Below are positions 1-6,476 of a stretch of 9,964 bases of DNA, in pieces. Positions within the stretch are counted from its first letter, which is position 1. Every line of letters begins with the position of its first letter. The notes under the pieces were generated by a model. That model was not told where the DNA came from. It did no database searches and worked only from the letters and a program-made list of their open reading frames with translations. The stretch spans positions 1-9,964 of the forward strand of contig JAEYTQ010000447.1 in assembly GCA_023433965.1 (NCBI GenBank), given 5' to 3'. This stretch comes from Pseudomonadota bacterium (lineage in GTDB: Bacteria; Pseudomonadota; Alphaproteobacteria; Rhizobiales; Xanthobacteraceae). The translations under genes and the position numbers were made by a program.

Positions 1-33
1 CTGATGTTGTCCATGCGCATGCGGATCACCTGA
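1..33 (+). CDS. 3' end of an upstream gene (partial, tentative)
   Basis: The first reading frame stays open from the window edge to a TGA at 31-33 and would encode only ten terminal residues ending in MRMRIT. The stop lies 18 bases before the ATG of the next gene, and a GGAGAG ribosome site sits in that gap, as expected in a packed operon. Ten residues are too few to identify a product, and chance could explain an open frame this short. A further frame (starting at base 3) is also open here but overlaps the next gene without a sensible end. Confidence 0.25.
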   Translation: MMLSMRMRIT

Positions 34-51
34 GCGAGCGGAGAGACGGCC

Positions 52-1863
52 ATGCTCGAGAGCGTCCGGCGGCAGATGATCTGCATCGTTGCGCCAGGCT
101 GGGCCGGCGGAGCCGCGCTTTCAGAACCGCTTCAAAAGGCGTTGGACCATCTCTTGCGCGACGTCGCGGTGGTTCACTTCGCCTCGATCGGACTCCTGCC
201 GGCGATGGCCGTTGCAGCGCAGAGGCGGCCGTCGCTGGTGCTGGAGCTTGCGGTCGAGGAGGGATTCCGCCCCGCCGAGCTGTTGTATCGGCTCGTCTAC
301 CATCCGGACGGCGCGATGTGGTCGCTGTTCGGCACCATGATCGCTCCCAACGTCGCAGAGCCCACGGCAGAGCAGAAGCAAGAATTGCTCGAAAAGTTGA
401 TGAGCTGGCACAGCATCGCCGATGGCGGCTTCGTCGGCGCTCGCGACCGGTCGGTCCGGCAGATCGAGATGGAGAAGGAGCTGCTCGATCAGACGCGCGT
501 CGAGGCGCGGAAGCTGAAGCCGAAATACGGCAACGATCGCACCGCCTTCGCGCTGGCGCTCGCACGATGGGCTTACGCCAACCCCCGCTTCGAATGGGCG
601 GCACGACCCGCGCCGCGGTCCTATTGGCGCGGGAAGGGAGCGGGCATCGGTGCCAAGCTCGCTTATCCCGTGGTGGCGATCTTGCTGTGGTTCGTCGTGC
701 TCGGGATTGCGTGGGCACTGCCGCGCGCCTACAGCTGGTTCTTCGGCGAACCGGGGCGCGTGGGGCAGGCGATCGACAGCGCCCTCACCAGGACGAGCGA
801 ATGCCTGTTCACGATGAGCTGGCACGGGCTGCTGGCGTTCGCGGCGATTGCATTCCTCGTCTGGCTGTTCCTGGTGCCGCTGCCCGCGCGATTCATATCC
901 TGGAGGCGCTGGCTCAACAGCGTCCAGCAAGAGCTCGATCGACCGACCGACACTTTCTCGTCGCTGGCCACCTATGTGGGCGGCTGGGTCATCGGCGTGC
1001 CGCTGCTCCTGGCCGTTGCCGCGTGTGCCATCGCCTACACGCTGGCTCCGTTGGCCTATGCGGTGGCCCCGGACTATATGCATGAGGTCATCGAACCGAA
1101 GCTGCCAAAGCTGACCGGATTTCAGATCACCGTGATCGCCGTCGTCGCGATCGCCGCGGTGCTCGCCGTCGGCGCGCTGGCCTACCGGCTCAATCGTCAC
1201 TTCAAGGGACTAAGCGAGCAGTTCTTTCATCCGCTCGAAGACGACGTTCCGCGCGCGCAGCAGATCCATCCGTCGATCGAGCGATGCGAGGCGAAGCTGG
1301 TCGATCGCACCCAGCACATGTTCAGCCTCACGGAGCTACGCGGCCCGCAATGGTGGAGCGCATGGTGCATCCGACAGGCCTTGCGCATCGTGACGTTTGC
1401 GGGACGTGTGTTCTTCACGCAAGGCTGGCTCGGCAATGCGCCAGGCATCCATTTCGGTCATTGGCACATCATCGACGGCGGCCGCCGCTTTCTGTTCTGC
1501 TCGAACTATGACGGCAATTTCGGCGGCTATCTCGACGACTTCATCAACGGCGCGGCCGTCGGCACCACGCTGGCCTGGCGCTGGACCGAGCTTCATCCAC
1601 GCACCCCGGCGCTGGAGGGACAGCCCGGTATCGCAAAACCCCGCAGCTTTCCGCCGACGCGCTTTGTCATTTTCCGCGGCGTGAAGTGCGAGCTGAGATT
1701 CAAGTCGTATGCACGCGACAGCATGCTGCCGCATCTCTACCATTTCGACGCCTGCAACCGGACGGTCGACCAGATCAACCTCGCCACGGGCCTGCGCGAC
1801 GCCTTGTTCGGCGAGCGCAACGAGAAGAACGACGACCTGATCATGAGGGCCATCGAGACATGA
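52..1863 (+). CDS. Four-helix membrane protein of unknown function, partner of the DyP peroxidase
   Basis: Encodes 603 residues. The ATG at 52 is the first start after an in-frame TGA at 31-33, and GGAGAGA lies 5 bases upstream. I cannot give it a named family. The N-terminal ~200 residues look soluble and helical. Hydrophobic segments lie near residues 203-222, 258-279, 309-338 (long, perhaps two passes or a hairpin) and 359-381. A soluble C-terminal domain follows, from about 385 to 603. Its most striking part is at 467-498: an HFGHWHIIDGG stretch, then FLFCSNYDGNFGGYLDDFI, an alternating strand-turn-strand-helix pattern rich in His, Trp and Asp. From memory, proteins with a similar 'HFARW-ID-LLF-SN-DG' core occur beside DyP-type peroxidases in other bacteria; I infer a small alpha/beta, perhaps ferredoxin-like, domain. 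The stop overlaps the peroxidase start (ATGA), so co-expression and a shared role, perhaps anchoring or feeding the peroxidase at the inner membrane, are likely but unproven. Confidence 0.85.
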   Translation: MLESVRRQMICIVAPGWAGGAALSEPLQKALDHLLRDVAVVHFASIGLLPAMAVAAQRRPSLVLELAVEEGFRPAELLYRLVYHPDGAMWSLFGTMIAPNVAEPTAEQKQELLEKLMSWHSIADGGFVGARDRSVRQIEMEKELLDQTRVEARKLKPKYGNDRTAFALALARWAYANPRFEWAARPAPRSYWRGKGAGIGAKLAYPVVAILLWFVVLGIAWALPRAYSWFFGEPGRVGQAIDSALTRTSECLFTMSWHGLLAFAAIAFLVWLFLVPLPARFISWRRWLNSVQQELDRPTDTFSSLATYVGGWVIGVPLLLAVAACAIAYTLAPLAYAVAPDYMHEVIEPKLPKLTGFQITVIAVVAIAAVLAVGALAYRLNRHFKGLSEQFFHPLEDDVPRAQQIHPSIERCEAKLVDRTQHMFSLTELRGPQWWSAWCIRQALRIVTFAGRVFFTQGWLGNAPGIHFGHWHIIDGGRRFLFCSNYDGNFGGYLDDFINGAAVGTTLAWRWTELHPRTPALEGQPGIAKPRSFPPTRFVIFRGVKCELRFKSYARDSMLPHLYHFDACNRTVDQINLATGLRDALFGERNEKNDDLIMRAIET

Positions 1864-3302
1864 AGAAGCAGGCTCCGCGCCTCTCCGAGCAAAGCCACGA
1901 CATCCAGGGCATGCTGAAGAGCGGCTTCGGCTGGCTCAAATCCAGCCGCTTCTGGCTGCTGACGATCCGCGATGGCCAGGAGGATCAGGCGCGAGCCTGG
2001 CTCGCGCGCCTGGTCGGCAGCAAGCTCGTCGTCAGCGCCAAATGCGTCGCAAAGAGCAAGGCCAAGCCGGAAGCGCCGATCGAGGAGGCCGTCTCGGTCG
2101 CCTTCAGTTTCGCAGGCCTCGCGAAGCTCGACTGCACCGAGACCGAGATGCATCCGTTTCCGACGCCTTTCAGAAGCGGCATGGGGAGCGAATTGCGCAG
2201 AGAGCTGCTACGAGACGCTCCGCGTGACGAATGGCGTTGGTCCGACATTGAGGGTGTCGAGGGACGCCAGGCCGTTCATGTTCTCGTTGCGCAATGGTGG
2301 GTGCTCGGCGCAACCGCACGCATGGAGGAGCCGGACCCGGCCGTGTTCGTCGTCAGGGTCGTCGACAACAATCCCTGCTCGTTCACGGGAAATGAGGACG
2401 GCAAATTGCGCGAGCCGTTCCGCTTTCGCGATGGGCTGGCCCAACCGGTGATCCGCGGTCTCAGGGAAGAGGAGGGCGCCGCGCTGCGGCAGGCGCGGAT
2501 CGACGCCGGCCGCTTCTATGAAGATCGTGTCGTCGAGCCCGGAGAATTCATTCTGGGCTATCGCAACGAGTACGACGAACTCACTTACTGTCCCAATGCC
2601 GACGGATGGCCGCAGTCGGAAAGCCGATTCACGTTGAACGGAAGCTACCTGGCGGTGCGGCAGATCGAGCAGCATGTCGACGCGTTCGAGCAGTTCCGGA
2701 GGGCGCATGGTCAGGACGTCTGCGAGAGACTGATGGGGCGTCGCGAGGACGGCATGCCGCTCGGCTGGCAAGGTCCTCCGGGTTCGGATTCGGTGGCCGA
2801 CGCCTTCCGCTTTCGCGTCGAGGACGCGAACGGATTCGTCTGTCCCAAGGGCGCCCATATCCGGCGCTCCAACCCGCGCGATTCCCTGGGGATGGATGTG
2901 CAATCGAGCATCAAATCGTCGAAGCTGCACAGACTGCTCCGCCGCGGTCGGCCTTATCGCGAGGAGACGGAGAAAGGACGTCGCGACGGCATCTTCTTCA
3001 TTGCCTGCAATGCCGATCTCGAACGTCAGTTCGAATTCATCCATCAGCGCTGGCTGCAAAACCCTCGTTTCGGCACGCTGGACAATCAGGACGATCCGAT
3101 CGTGGGGTCACAGCCCAGCGGGAAAACCTTCACCATTCCGGGATCGCCGAGCGGCAGCGAAGTCACGCTGGCTTCGTTCACGGCAGCGCTCGGAGGCGGC
3201 TACTTCTTCCTGCCCGGGATCGCGGCGCTCGAGTTCATCGCCGCAGATCGCGCCGGCGCGAAGCCAGGCTCGGCGCTCCGCGTTGAAGCGGCGGCTTCCT
3301 AG
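1860..3302 (+). CDS. DyP-type heme peroxidase (long form)
   Basis: Encodes 480 residues, longer than the 300-400 usual for short DyPs and in the range of the long C/D-type enzymes. DyPs use heme and H2O2 to oxidise bulky dyes and phenolics. Visible hallmarks in order: an N-terminal strand-helix module (about 20-60); RFRDG at 188-192, the GxxDG motif region, giving the likely distal Asp191; LGYRNEYDE and NGSYLAVRQIEQ in the middle; CPKGAHIRRSNPR, with His333 as the expected axial heme ligand; NADLERQFEF, with Arg389; and a final GGGYFFLPGIAALEF strand. The first Gly of GxxDG is Arg188 here. There is no signal peptide or Tat motif, so it is probably cytoplasmic or bound to the membrane protein encoded just upstream. 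The ATG at 1860 overlaps that gene's TGA, and GAGGG lies 10 bases upstream. An in-frame extension back to 1686 exists but overlaps the upstream gene in another frame and has no DyP character. The stop codon TAG coincides with an IS630 insertion point. Confidence 0.93.
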   Translation: MKKQAPRLSEQSHDIQGMLKSGFGWLKSSRFWLLTIRDGQEDQARAWLARLVGSKLVVSAKCVAKSKAKPEAPIEEAVSVAFSFAGLAKLDCTETEMHPFPTPFRSGMGSELRRELLRDAPRDEWRWSDIEGVEGRQAVHVLVAQWWVLGATARMEEPDPAVFVVRVVDNNPCSFTGNEDGKLREPFRFRDGLAQPVIRGLREEEGAALRQARIDAGRFYEDRVVEPGEFILGYRNEYDELTYCPNADGWPQSESRFTLNGSYLAVRQIEQHVDAFEQFRRAHGQDVCERLMGRREDGMPLGWQGPPGSDSVADAFRFRVEDANGFVCPKGAHIRRSNPRDSLGMDVQSSIKSSKLHRLLRRGRPYREETEKGRRDGIFFIACNADLERQFEFIHQRWLQNPRFGTLDNQDDPIVGSQPSGKTFTIPGSPSGSEVTLASFTAALGGGYFFLPGIAALEFIAADRAGAKPGSALRVEAAAS

Positions 3303-3329
3303 AGCGTTTCACATTTTGACGGAAGCGTA
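3302..3329. repeat. IS630 terminal inverted repeat, orfB end
   Basis: Reading inward, this end starts GAGCGTTTCACATTTTGACG. The opposite end read inward starts GAGCAATTCATGGCTAGGCT. They share GAGC, then TTCA at the same offset, and GAA-CG further in. The match is imperfect (roughly 60 percent by eye). The outer boundary is set by the adjacent TA. Confidence 0.6.
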
Positions 3330-3983
3330 TCCGGCATTTTCGAAGTAGTTGCTGCATTCACGAGGCTGGATGGTGGTGACGAGGTGACCGAGATGTCGCC
3401 AAGTGTCTTCGAGGGTGCGCTTCTGAGCGATGCGCATCCAGTGCTTGATCTTGGCGAAGGCCTGCTCGATCGGATTTAGGTCGGGTGAGTAAGGTGGCAG
3501 ATACCATAGCCTGGCACCGGCCCTGCGAATGAGGCGACGCAGAGCAGCCGACTTGTGGCTACCAAGATTGTCCATGATGACGATGTCGCCGGCCCTGAGA
3601 ACTGGAACGAGTTGCTGTTCGACATAGGCCTGGAAGCACTCGCCGTTGATCGGTCCGTCGAAGACGCAAGGGGCGATGAGGCTGTCACAGCGCAGAGCGC
3701 CGAGGAATGTCAGGGTCTGCCAGTGGCCGTGTGGGGCAAAGCCTCGCACCCGCTCGCCCTTCGGTCCCCACCCGCGTAGCGGGGCCATGCTGGTTTTAAT
3801 CCAGGTCTCGTCGATGAAGACGAGGCGCTGGGGATCTAAGCCGGCCTGCCACGACCGCCAGCGGCGACGCCGGCGCGCAACGTCAGAGCGCGCCTGCTCA
3901 AGAGCGAATAGTGTTTTTTTTGAATCGCAGCCCCTCCCGCCGCAGGAACATCCAGACCGCATTGTGAGAGACCTTGATCCCAC
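3309..3983 (-). CDS. IS630 transposase, orfB (DDE catalytic part)
   Basis: Carries the RNase H-like catalytic core. The first Asp is in VFIDETW, the second in IVIMDNLGSHK, and the Glu in YSPDLNPIEQAF. I count 34 residues between the second Asp and the Glu, the DD34E spacing of IS630 elements. All three residues are intact, so the protein is probably catalytically competent if made. The ATG at 3983 is only the first start in the open frame, and its first residues do not look like transposase. Homologous sequence begins at the A8 run (3914-3921), so orfB is probably made as a fusion with orfA. The stop lies 7 bases inside the element's end. Confidence 0.87.
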   Translation of the reverse strand: MGSRSLTMRSGCSCGGRGCDSKKTLFALEQARSDVARRRRRWRSWQAGLDPQRLVFIDETWIKTSMAPLRGWGPKGERVRGFAPHGHWQTLTFLGALRCDSLIAPCVFDGPINGECFQAYVEQQLVPVLRAGDIVIMDNLGSHKSAALRRLIRRAGARLWYLPPYSPDLNPIEQAFAKIKHWMRIAQKRTLEDTWRHLGHLVTTIQPRECSNYFENAGYASVKM

Positions 3984-4257
3984 GCGCGGCCAGTTCGTCC
4001 TTCAGCTTGTGCAGCGTCAGATGCGGCGTCTGGCTGATCCGCTCCTTGATGAAGGCGCGATGGGGTTCCAGCACCGGCTTGCGGTGCCCGCCCATCTTGC
4101 CCGGCGCCACCGAACCAGTCGCCCGATGGCGCTGCGACCACTTCACGACCGAAGACACTGCAACGCCAAACCGTGCCGCTACTGCCCGGCAGCTCTCACC
4201 ACCAGTCACCGCCGAAACGACGCGCTCACGTAGATCATTGGAAAGAGGTCGGCCCAT
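3898..4257 (-). CDS. IS630 transposase, orfA (DNA-binding part)
   Basis: 119 residues beginning MGRPLSNDLRERVV. It contains a helix-turn-helix (SCRAVAARFGVAVSSVVKW, about residues 24-42) and a second winged-helix-like segment (LTLHKLKDELAARGIKVSHNAV). Together these are the bipartite DNA-binding region of IS630 transposases that recognises the inverted repeats. I prefer the ATG at 4257; a GTG at 4296 would add 13 residues without family character. The frame ends at a TGA shortly after the A8 run at 3914-3921. The family sequence should continue as FKKTL, which is found in the next frame, so the active protein must come from a frame change and would be about 315 residues. Confidence 0.85.
   Translation of the reverse strand: MGRPLSNDLRERVVSAVTGGESCRAVAARFGVAVSSVVKWSQRHRATGSVAPGKMGGHRKPVLEPHRAFIKERISQTPHLTLHKLKDELAARGIKVSHNAVWMFLRREGLRFKKNTIRS
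3914..3921 (-). other. A8 slippery run joining orfA and orfB
   Basis: On the - strand the sequence reads GATTC, eight A, then CACTATTC. OrfA reads TTC AAA AAA AAC. The conserved continuation FKKTLFALEQ requires TTC AAA AAA ACA, so one A must be skipped (a +1 change, equivalent to A7). Runs of this length are classic sites for polymerase or ribosome slippage. The alternative is a simple one-base insertion that has killed the element. Confidence 0.6.
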
Positions 4258-4320
4258 CAGATGCTGGCCCCCAGCCCAGCCAACATCTTGAATCACAAAC
4301 CGACCCTCAGGGGAATCCCC

Positions 4321-4348
4321 ACCGATTCAGCCTAGCCATGAATTGCTC
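4321..4348. repeat. IS630 terminal inverted repeat, orfA end
   Basis: The partner of the repeat at 3302-3329 in inverted orientation, ending in GCTC next to the TA at 4349-4350. An imperfect GGGGAATCCCC palindrome lies just inside it (about 4310-4320) and may belong to the transposase-binding end. The transposase promoter should lie between here and 4257, but I see no convincing -35/-10 pair. Confidence 0.55.
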
Positions 4349-4350
4349 TA

Positions 4351-4737
4351 GTGACCGTGGTCGCGGTCAGTATTGCCCGCAGCGCGGGTTTGCGTCGCAC
4401 CGAGCGGCCGAGATCGCACCTAATGGGAGTGATGATGGCCACTGCCGTGGTGTTGATGATGGCTCACGTACTGGAAGTCCTCGTCTGGGCAGCGACTTAC
4501 GGCATTGTCGGCGCGGCAGTTTCCGAAGATGGACTGCTCTATTTTGCTTTTGTCAATTATACGACTCTTGGCTACGGCGATATCACGCCTGTGCGCGAAT
4601 GGCGGCTCATCGGTCCACTGACGGCCATGAATGGCGTGCTGCTGTTTGGATGGTCGGCGGCCGTGCTGTTCGAGGTCCTCCGCAAGACGCTGGACCACCT
4701 CGAAGCCGCCAAGGCGCTTGGATTCGCAAGGACCTAA
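4351..4737 (+). CDS. Two-TM potassium-channel-like protein (Ion_trans_2 type), probably 5'-truncated by the IS
   Basis: As drawn, 128 residues from a GTG. A hydrophobic helix (about 26-56) leads to a pore loop holding TTLGYGD (residues 71-77), the K+ selectivity filter, followed by a second helix (about 86-107, GVLLFGWSAAVLFEVL). No regulatory RCK or cyclic-nucleotide domain is attached. Relatives that I remember carry another N-terminal helix of some 30 residues; the first residues here, TVVAVSIARSAG, look like the tail of such a helix. The GTG directly follows the IS630 target TA, with no ribosome site of its own. An ATG at 4423 (residue 25) would keep the pore but lose the remnant. The gene is therefore probably a truncated or weakly expressed remnant, although the pore module is intact. 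It converges on the Crp/Fnr gene. Confidence 0.7.
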   Translation: MTVVAVSIARSAGLRRTERPRSHLMGVMMATAVVLMMAHVLEVLVWAATYGIVGAAVSEDGLLYFAFVNYTTLGYGDITPVREWRLIGPLTAMNGVLLFGWSAAVLFEVLRKTLDHLEAAKALGFART

Positions 4738-4806
4738 TTCCGGGATCGGAGCGGGCCGCGTGGGGCGCCGTCCAGTCAGACCTGATCCGGCACGAATGGC
4801 CGCAGA

Positions 4807-5490
4807 TCAAGGCTGCAGGTCGAGACTGGCGAGCTGCTGCCGGTCGAGCAGCACGATCTGACGCTGGGTATTGCCCACGAATCCAATGACTGCAAGCTCG
4901 TGCAGACGAGAGAGAGCGCGCGAGACCGTTTCCAGCGTCAGGCCGAGATAGTCGGCGATATCGCGTCGTGACATCGGCAGCGCCATAATGCCCGCAGCCG
5001 TGAGACGTCTGTCCATTTCCAGCAGGAAGGCGGCGACGCGCTCCAGCGAGGTCTTGCGTCCCAGCAGCAGCATGTGGTCTTCGGCATGCTGGAGATTGTT
5101 GGTGGTCATGCTCAGGAGATTTTTGGCGACCATTGCGTCGCTCTCGGCGACCGTCTCCAGGCTCTGCCGCCTCACAAGGCGAACTGTGGTATCAATGATC
5201 GCCTCGGTTGTGAAGCGGTGCTCGTTGCCATTCTCGAGCCCGAAGATGTCGCCGATGAGGTGGAATGCACCGATCTGCCGCCGGCCATCGGATAGCAGCT
5301 TGTAACTTCGTACCGCTCCGGACTTGACTTGGTAGACATATTCAGCCGGCTCTTTCTCGCCGTAGATTTCTGTTCCTTTCCGATAGGAAAATTCGCTTAA
5401 ACTGACCATGGCATTTGTGTCGCTTCTCATGCCGAGGTCGCGAAGCGAATTGAGACGTACGGCGGAATCTGTTGTGATGCGAACAAACAT
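4807..5490 (-). CDS. FixK-type Crp/Fnr transcriptional regulator
   Basis: 227 residues with a strong start: GAGGAG lies 7 bases before the ATG at 5490. An N-terminal cNMP-type beta-roll (about 30-120, including GAFHLIGDIFGLE) leads to a long dimer helix and a C-terminal helix-turn-helix, SRRDIADYLGLTLETVSRAL (174-193). Glu187, Ser190 and Arg191 match the E-SR residues by which FNR/FixK proteins read TTGA half-sites. The protein has no cysteine at all, so it cannot carry an FNR-type 4Fe-4S cluster. From memory, Bradyrhizobium FixK2 has a redox-sensitive Cys (183) just before RRDI; the equivalent here is Ser174. It is therefore probably insensitive to oxygen and peroxide by those routes and controlled through its amount. 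It is divergent from a FixJ-like gene, consistent with that protein controlling it, as FixJ controls fixK genes elsewhere. Targets unknown. Confidence 0.9.
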   Translation of the reverse strand: MFVRITTDSAVRLNSLRDLGMRSDTNAMVSLSEFSYRKGTEIYGEKEPAEYVYQVKSGAVRSYKLLSDGRRQIGAFHLIGDIFGLENGNEHRFTTEAIIDTTVRLVRRQSLETVAESDAMVAKNLLSMTTNNLQHAEDHMLLLGRKTSLERVAAFLLEMDRRLTAAGIMALPMSRRDIADYLGLTLETVSRALSRLHELAVIGFVGNTQRQIVLLDRQQLASLDLQP

Positions 5491-5787
5491 AGGCCAACTC
5501 CTCAGCTAACCGCCGAATTGGTCCGTCAAAGGAAACTTTTGGCCGGAAATGCGCCGCGCTATCCCACTCCCGCCGGAGTTGATTTAAGATTATGGTGGTG
5601 GTTCAATCCATTGGCCCAAGGTTCATTGTACCAAGGGACAGGGCGGTCGCTTGGTGTCCTGGACGAGAAGGTGCCTGCGCTGCGGGGATTTGGCTCGTTG
5701 CACGGGGGATATTTGAGCCTCAACTGTCGAAGATTTGCGGGTTGAGGGGACCTCAATGGTTCATTGTAATTGGACGAGAGGTGGAAG
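5491..5787. promoter_or_regulatory. Divergent regulatory region between the FixK-like and FixJ-like genes
   Basis: About 300 bases without a convincing ORF, less GC-rich than its surroundings at 5580-5635 and 5755-5772. It holds GAGGAG (5498-5503, - strand) for the FixK-like gene and GAGAGG (5776-5781, + strand) for the FixJ-like gene. Three GGTTCA motifs lie on the + strand at about 5600, 5620 and 5758. A possible -35 TTGAGG (5742-5747) with TGTAAT (5765-5770) at 17-base spacing would start a transcript almost at the GAGAGG. I found no good TTGAT-N4-ATCAA FixK box; TTGAT at 5579-5583 has only one half-site. Confidence 0.5.
5620..5768 (+). repeat. 11-bp direct repeat GGTTCATTGTA (5620-5630 and 5758-5768)
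   Basis: Two perfect copies lie 138 bases apart in the divergent promoter region. The first is bracketed by CCAAGG direct repeats (5616-5621 and 5631-5636). The second is part of an inverted repeat, CAATG-GTT-CATTG. A third related site, GGTTCAATCCATTGG, begins at about 5600. Repeats of this size in a promoter suggest operator half-sites, but the binding protein is not identifiable from sequence. Confidence 0.5.
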
Positions 5788-6411
5788 GTGCCGGGCCTCG
5801 TTCACGTTGTCGATGACGACGAATCCTTTCGTACGGCGATTGAGCGTCGGCTGAAGCTCGCGGGCTACGACGTCGCCACTTATGCATCGTCACAGGCCTT
5901 GCTCGAGTCGGCGCCGAGTGACGAGCAGGAGGGGTGTATTTTGCTCGACGTGCGAATTCCGGGACTGAGCGGCCCCGATTTACAGACCCGATTGGTCGCG
6001 GCGGGCTCGACCTTGCCGATTATCTTCCTGACGGGACATGCAGATACACCGACCACCGTGCGGGCGATCAAGGCCGGGGCGGAAGACTTCCTGACCAAGC
6101 CGATATCCTCGGCGCATTTGATCGATGCGATCGAGCGGGCGCTGGCAAGTCAGCGGGCCTCACGCGCCCAGCGCAGCAGGCTCGATGCATTTCGAAGTCA
6201 TCTGGCGTCCCTGACGCACCGCGAGCGACAGGTGTTCGATCTCATCGTGCGCGGCCGGATCAACAAGCAGATCGCGCATGCGCTCGGGACTACAGAACGC
6301 ACCGTGAAGGCGCACCGCCACCAGGTGATGGAGAAGATGCAGGTTAATTCGCTTGCGGAACTCGTTTCGATCGCGGAACGGTTGGGCATGATCGATGTAA
6401 ATAGCGGATAG
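5788..6411 (+). CDS. FixJ-type response regulator (REC plus LuxR HTH), no adjacent kinase
   Basis: 207 residues from the GTG at 5788. A TTG at 5770 would add six residues, but the GTG has GAGAGG six bases upstream. Starting there also numbers the phospho-acceptor Asp54 (LLDVRIPG), Thr82 (IFLTGHAD) and Lys104 (FLTKPI), exactly as in rhizobial FixJ from memory. The acidic pocket is in VHVVDDDES. A linker follows, then a LuxR/NarL DNA-binding domain (about 143-205: LTHRERQVFDLIVRGRINKQ, then TERTVKAHRHQVMEKM). Such proteins activate transcription once phosphorylated by a histidine kinase. No kinase lies beside it here, so the partner is elsewhere. It is divergent from a FixK-like gene, the classic FixJ target class. 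An orphan TodR/NodW-like regulator is the main alternative. Confidence 0.92.
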   Translation: MPGLVHVVDDDESFRTAIERRLKLAGYDVATYASSQALLESAPSDEQEGCILLDVRIPGLSGPDLQTRLVAAGSTLPIIFLTGHADTPTTVRAIKAGAEDFLTKPISSAHLIDAIERALASQRASRAQRSRLDAFRSHLASLTHRERQVFDLIVRGRINKQIAHALGTTERTVKAHRHQVMEKMQVNSLAELVSIAERLGMIDVNSG

Positions 6412-6476
6412 CGCGGTTATTCTCGATCCGCACGGATGTGACTTCCCGAAGGGACAATTGAAAAAAGGTTGGCGCG

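Larger units (their letters stand above)
3302..4348 (-). mobile_element. IS630-family insertion sequence, about 1047 bp
   Basis: The element is bounded by TA dinucleotides at 3300-3301 and 4349-4350, the target duplication expected for IS630/Tc1-mariner elements. Both ends begin GAGC reading inward and show weak inverted similarity over about 28 bases. It carries a transposase in two overlapping frames on the - strand, filling almost the whole element, and the length fits the family. It lies between the peroxidase gene and a channel gene, abutting both. I did not recognise it as a specific named IS. Confidence 0.88.

Noticed and set aside
121..1200. Long - strand open frame (359 codons) opposite the membrane protein
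   Set aside because: Its composition is typical of antisense GC-rich shadow, with Arg/Asp/Gln repeats, and the + strand gene has a clear start and an operon overlap.
1686..1859. N-terminal extension of the DyP peroxidase
   Set aside because: It would overlap the upstream gene by 58 codons in another frame. The ATGA overlap at 1860 is a better start.
2208..3059. 283-codon - strand open frame opposite the peroxidase
   Set aside because: The + strand shows all DyP hallmark motifs; the antisense frame has none.
3646..4233. 195-codon + strand open frame across the insertion sequence
   Set aside because: It lies opposite both transposase frames, with no recognisable domain and no ribosome site.
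4738..4806. Possible bidirectional terminator between the channel and Crp/Fnr genes
   Set aside because: GGATC and GATCC can pair only across a loop of about 36 bases, and there is no T-run on either strand.
4173..4889. 238-codon + strand open frame across the IS end and channel gene
   Set aside because: It crosses the IS boundary and runs out of frame with the channel's GYGD filter, so it is an artefact of GC-rich sequence.
5579..5592. Possible FixK/FNR box TTGATTTAAGATTA
   Set aside because: The left half-site is perfect, but the right half matches only one of five expected bases (ATCAA).
6430..6455. Small hairpins (ATCCGCACGGAT; TCCCGAAGGGA) after the FixJ-like gene
   Set aside because: Stems are only 4-5 bp and no U-tract follows, so they are not convincing as a terminator or riboregulator.
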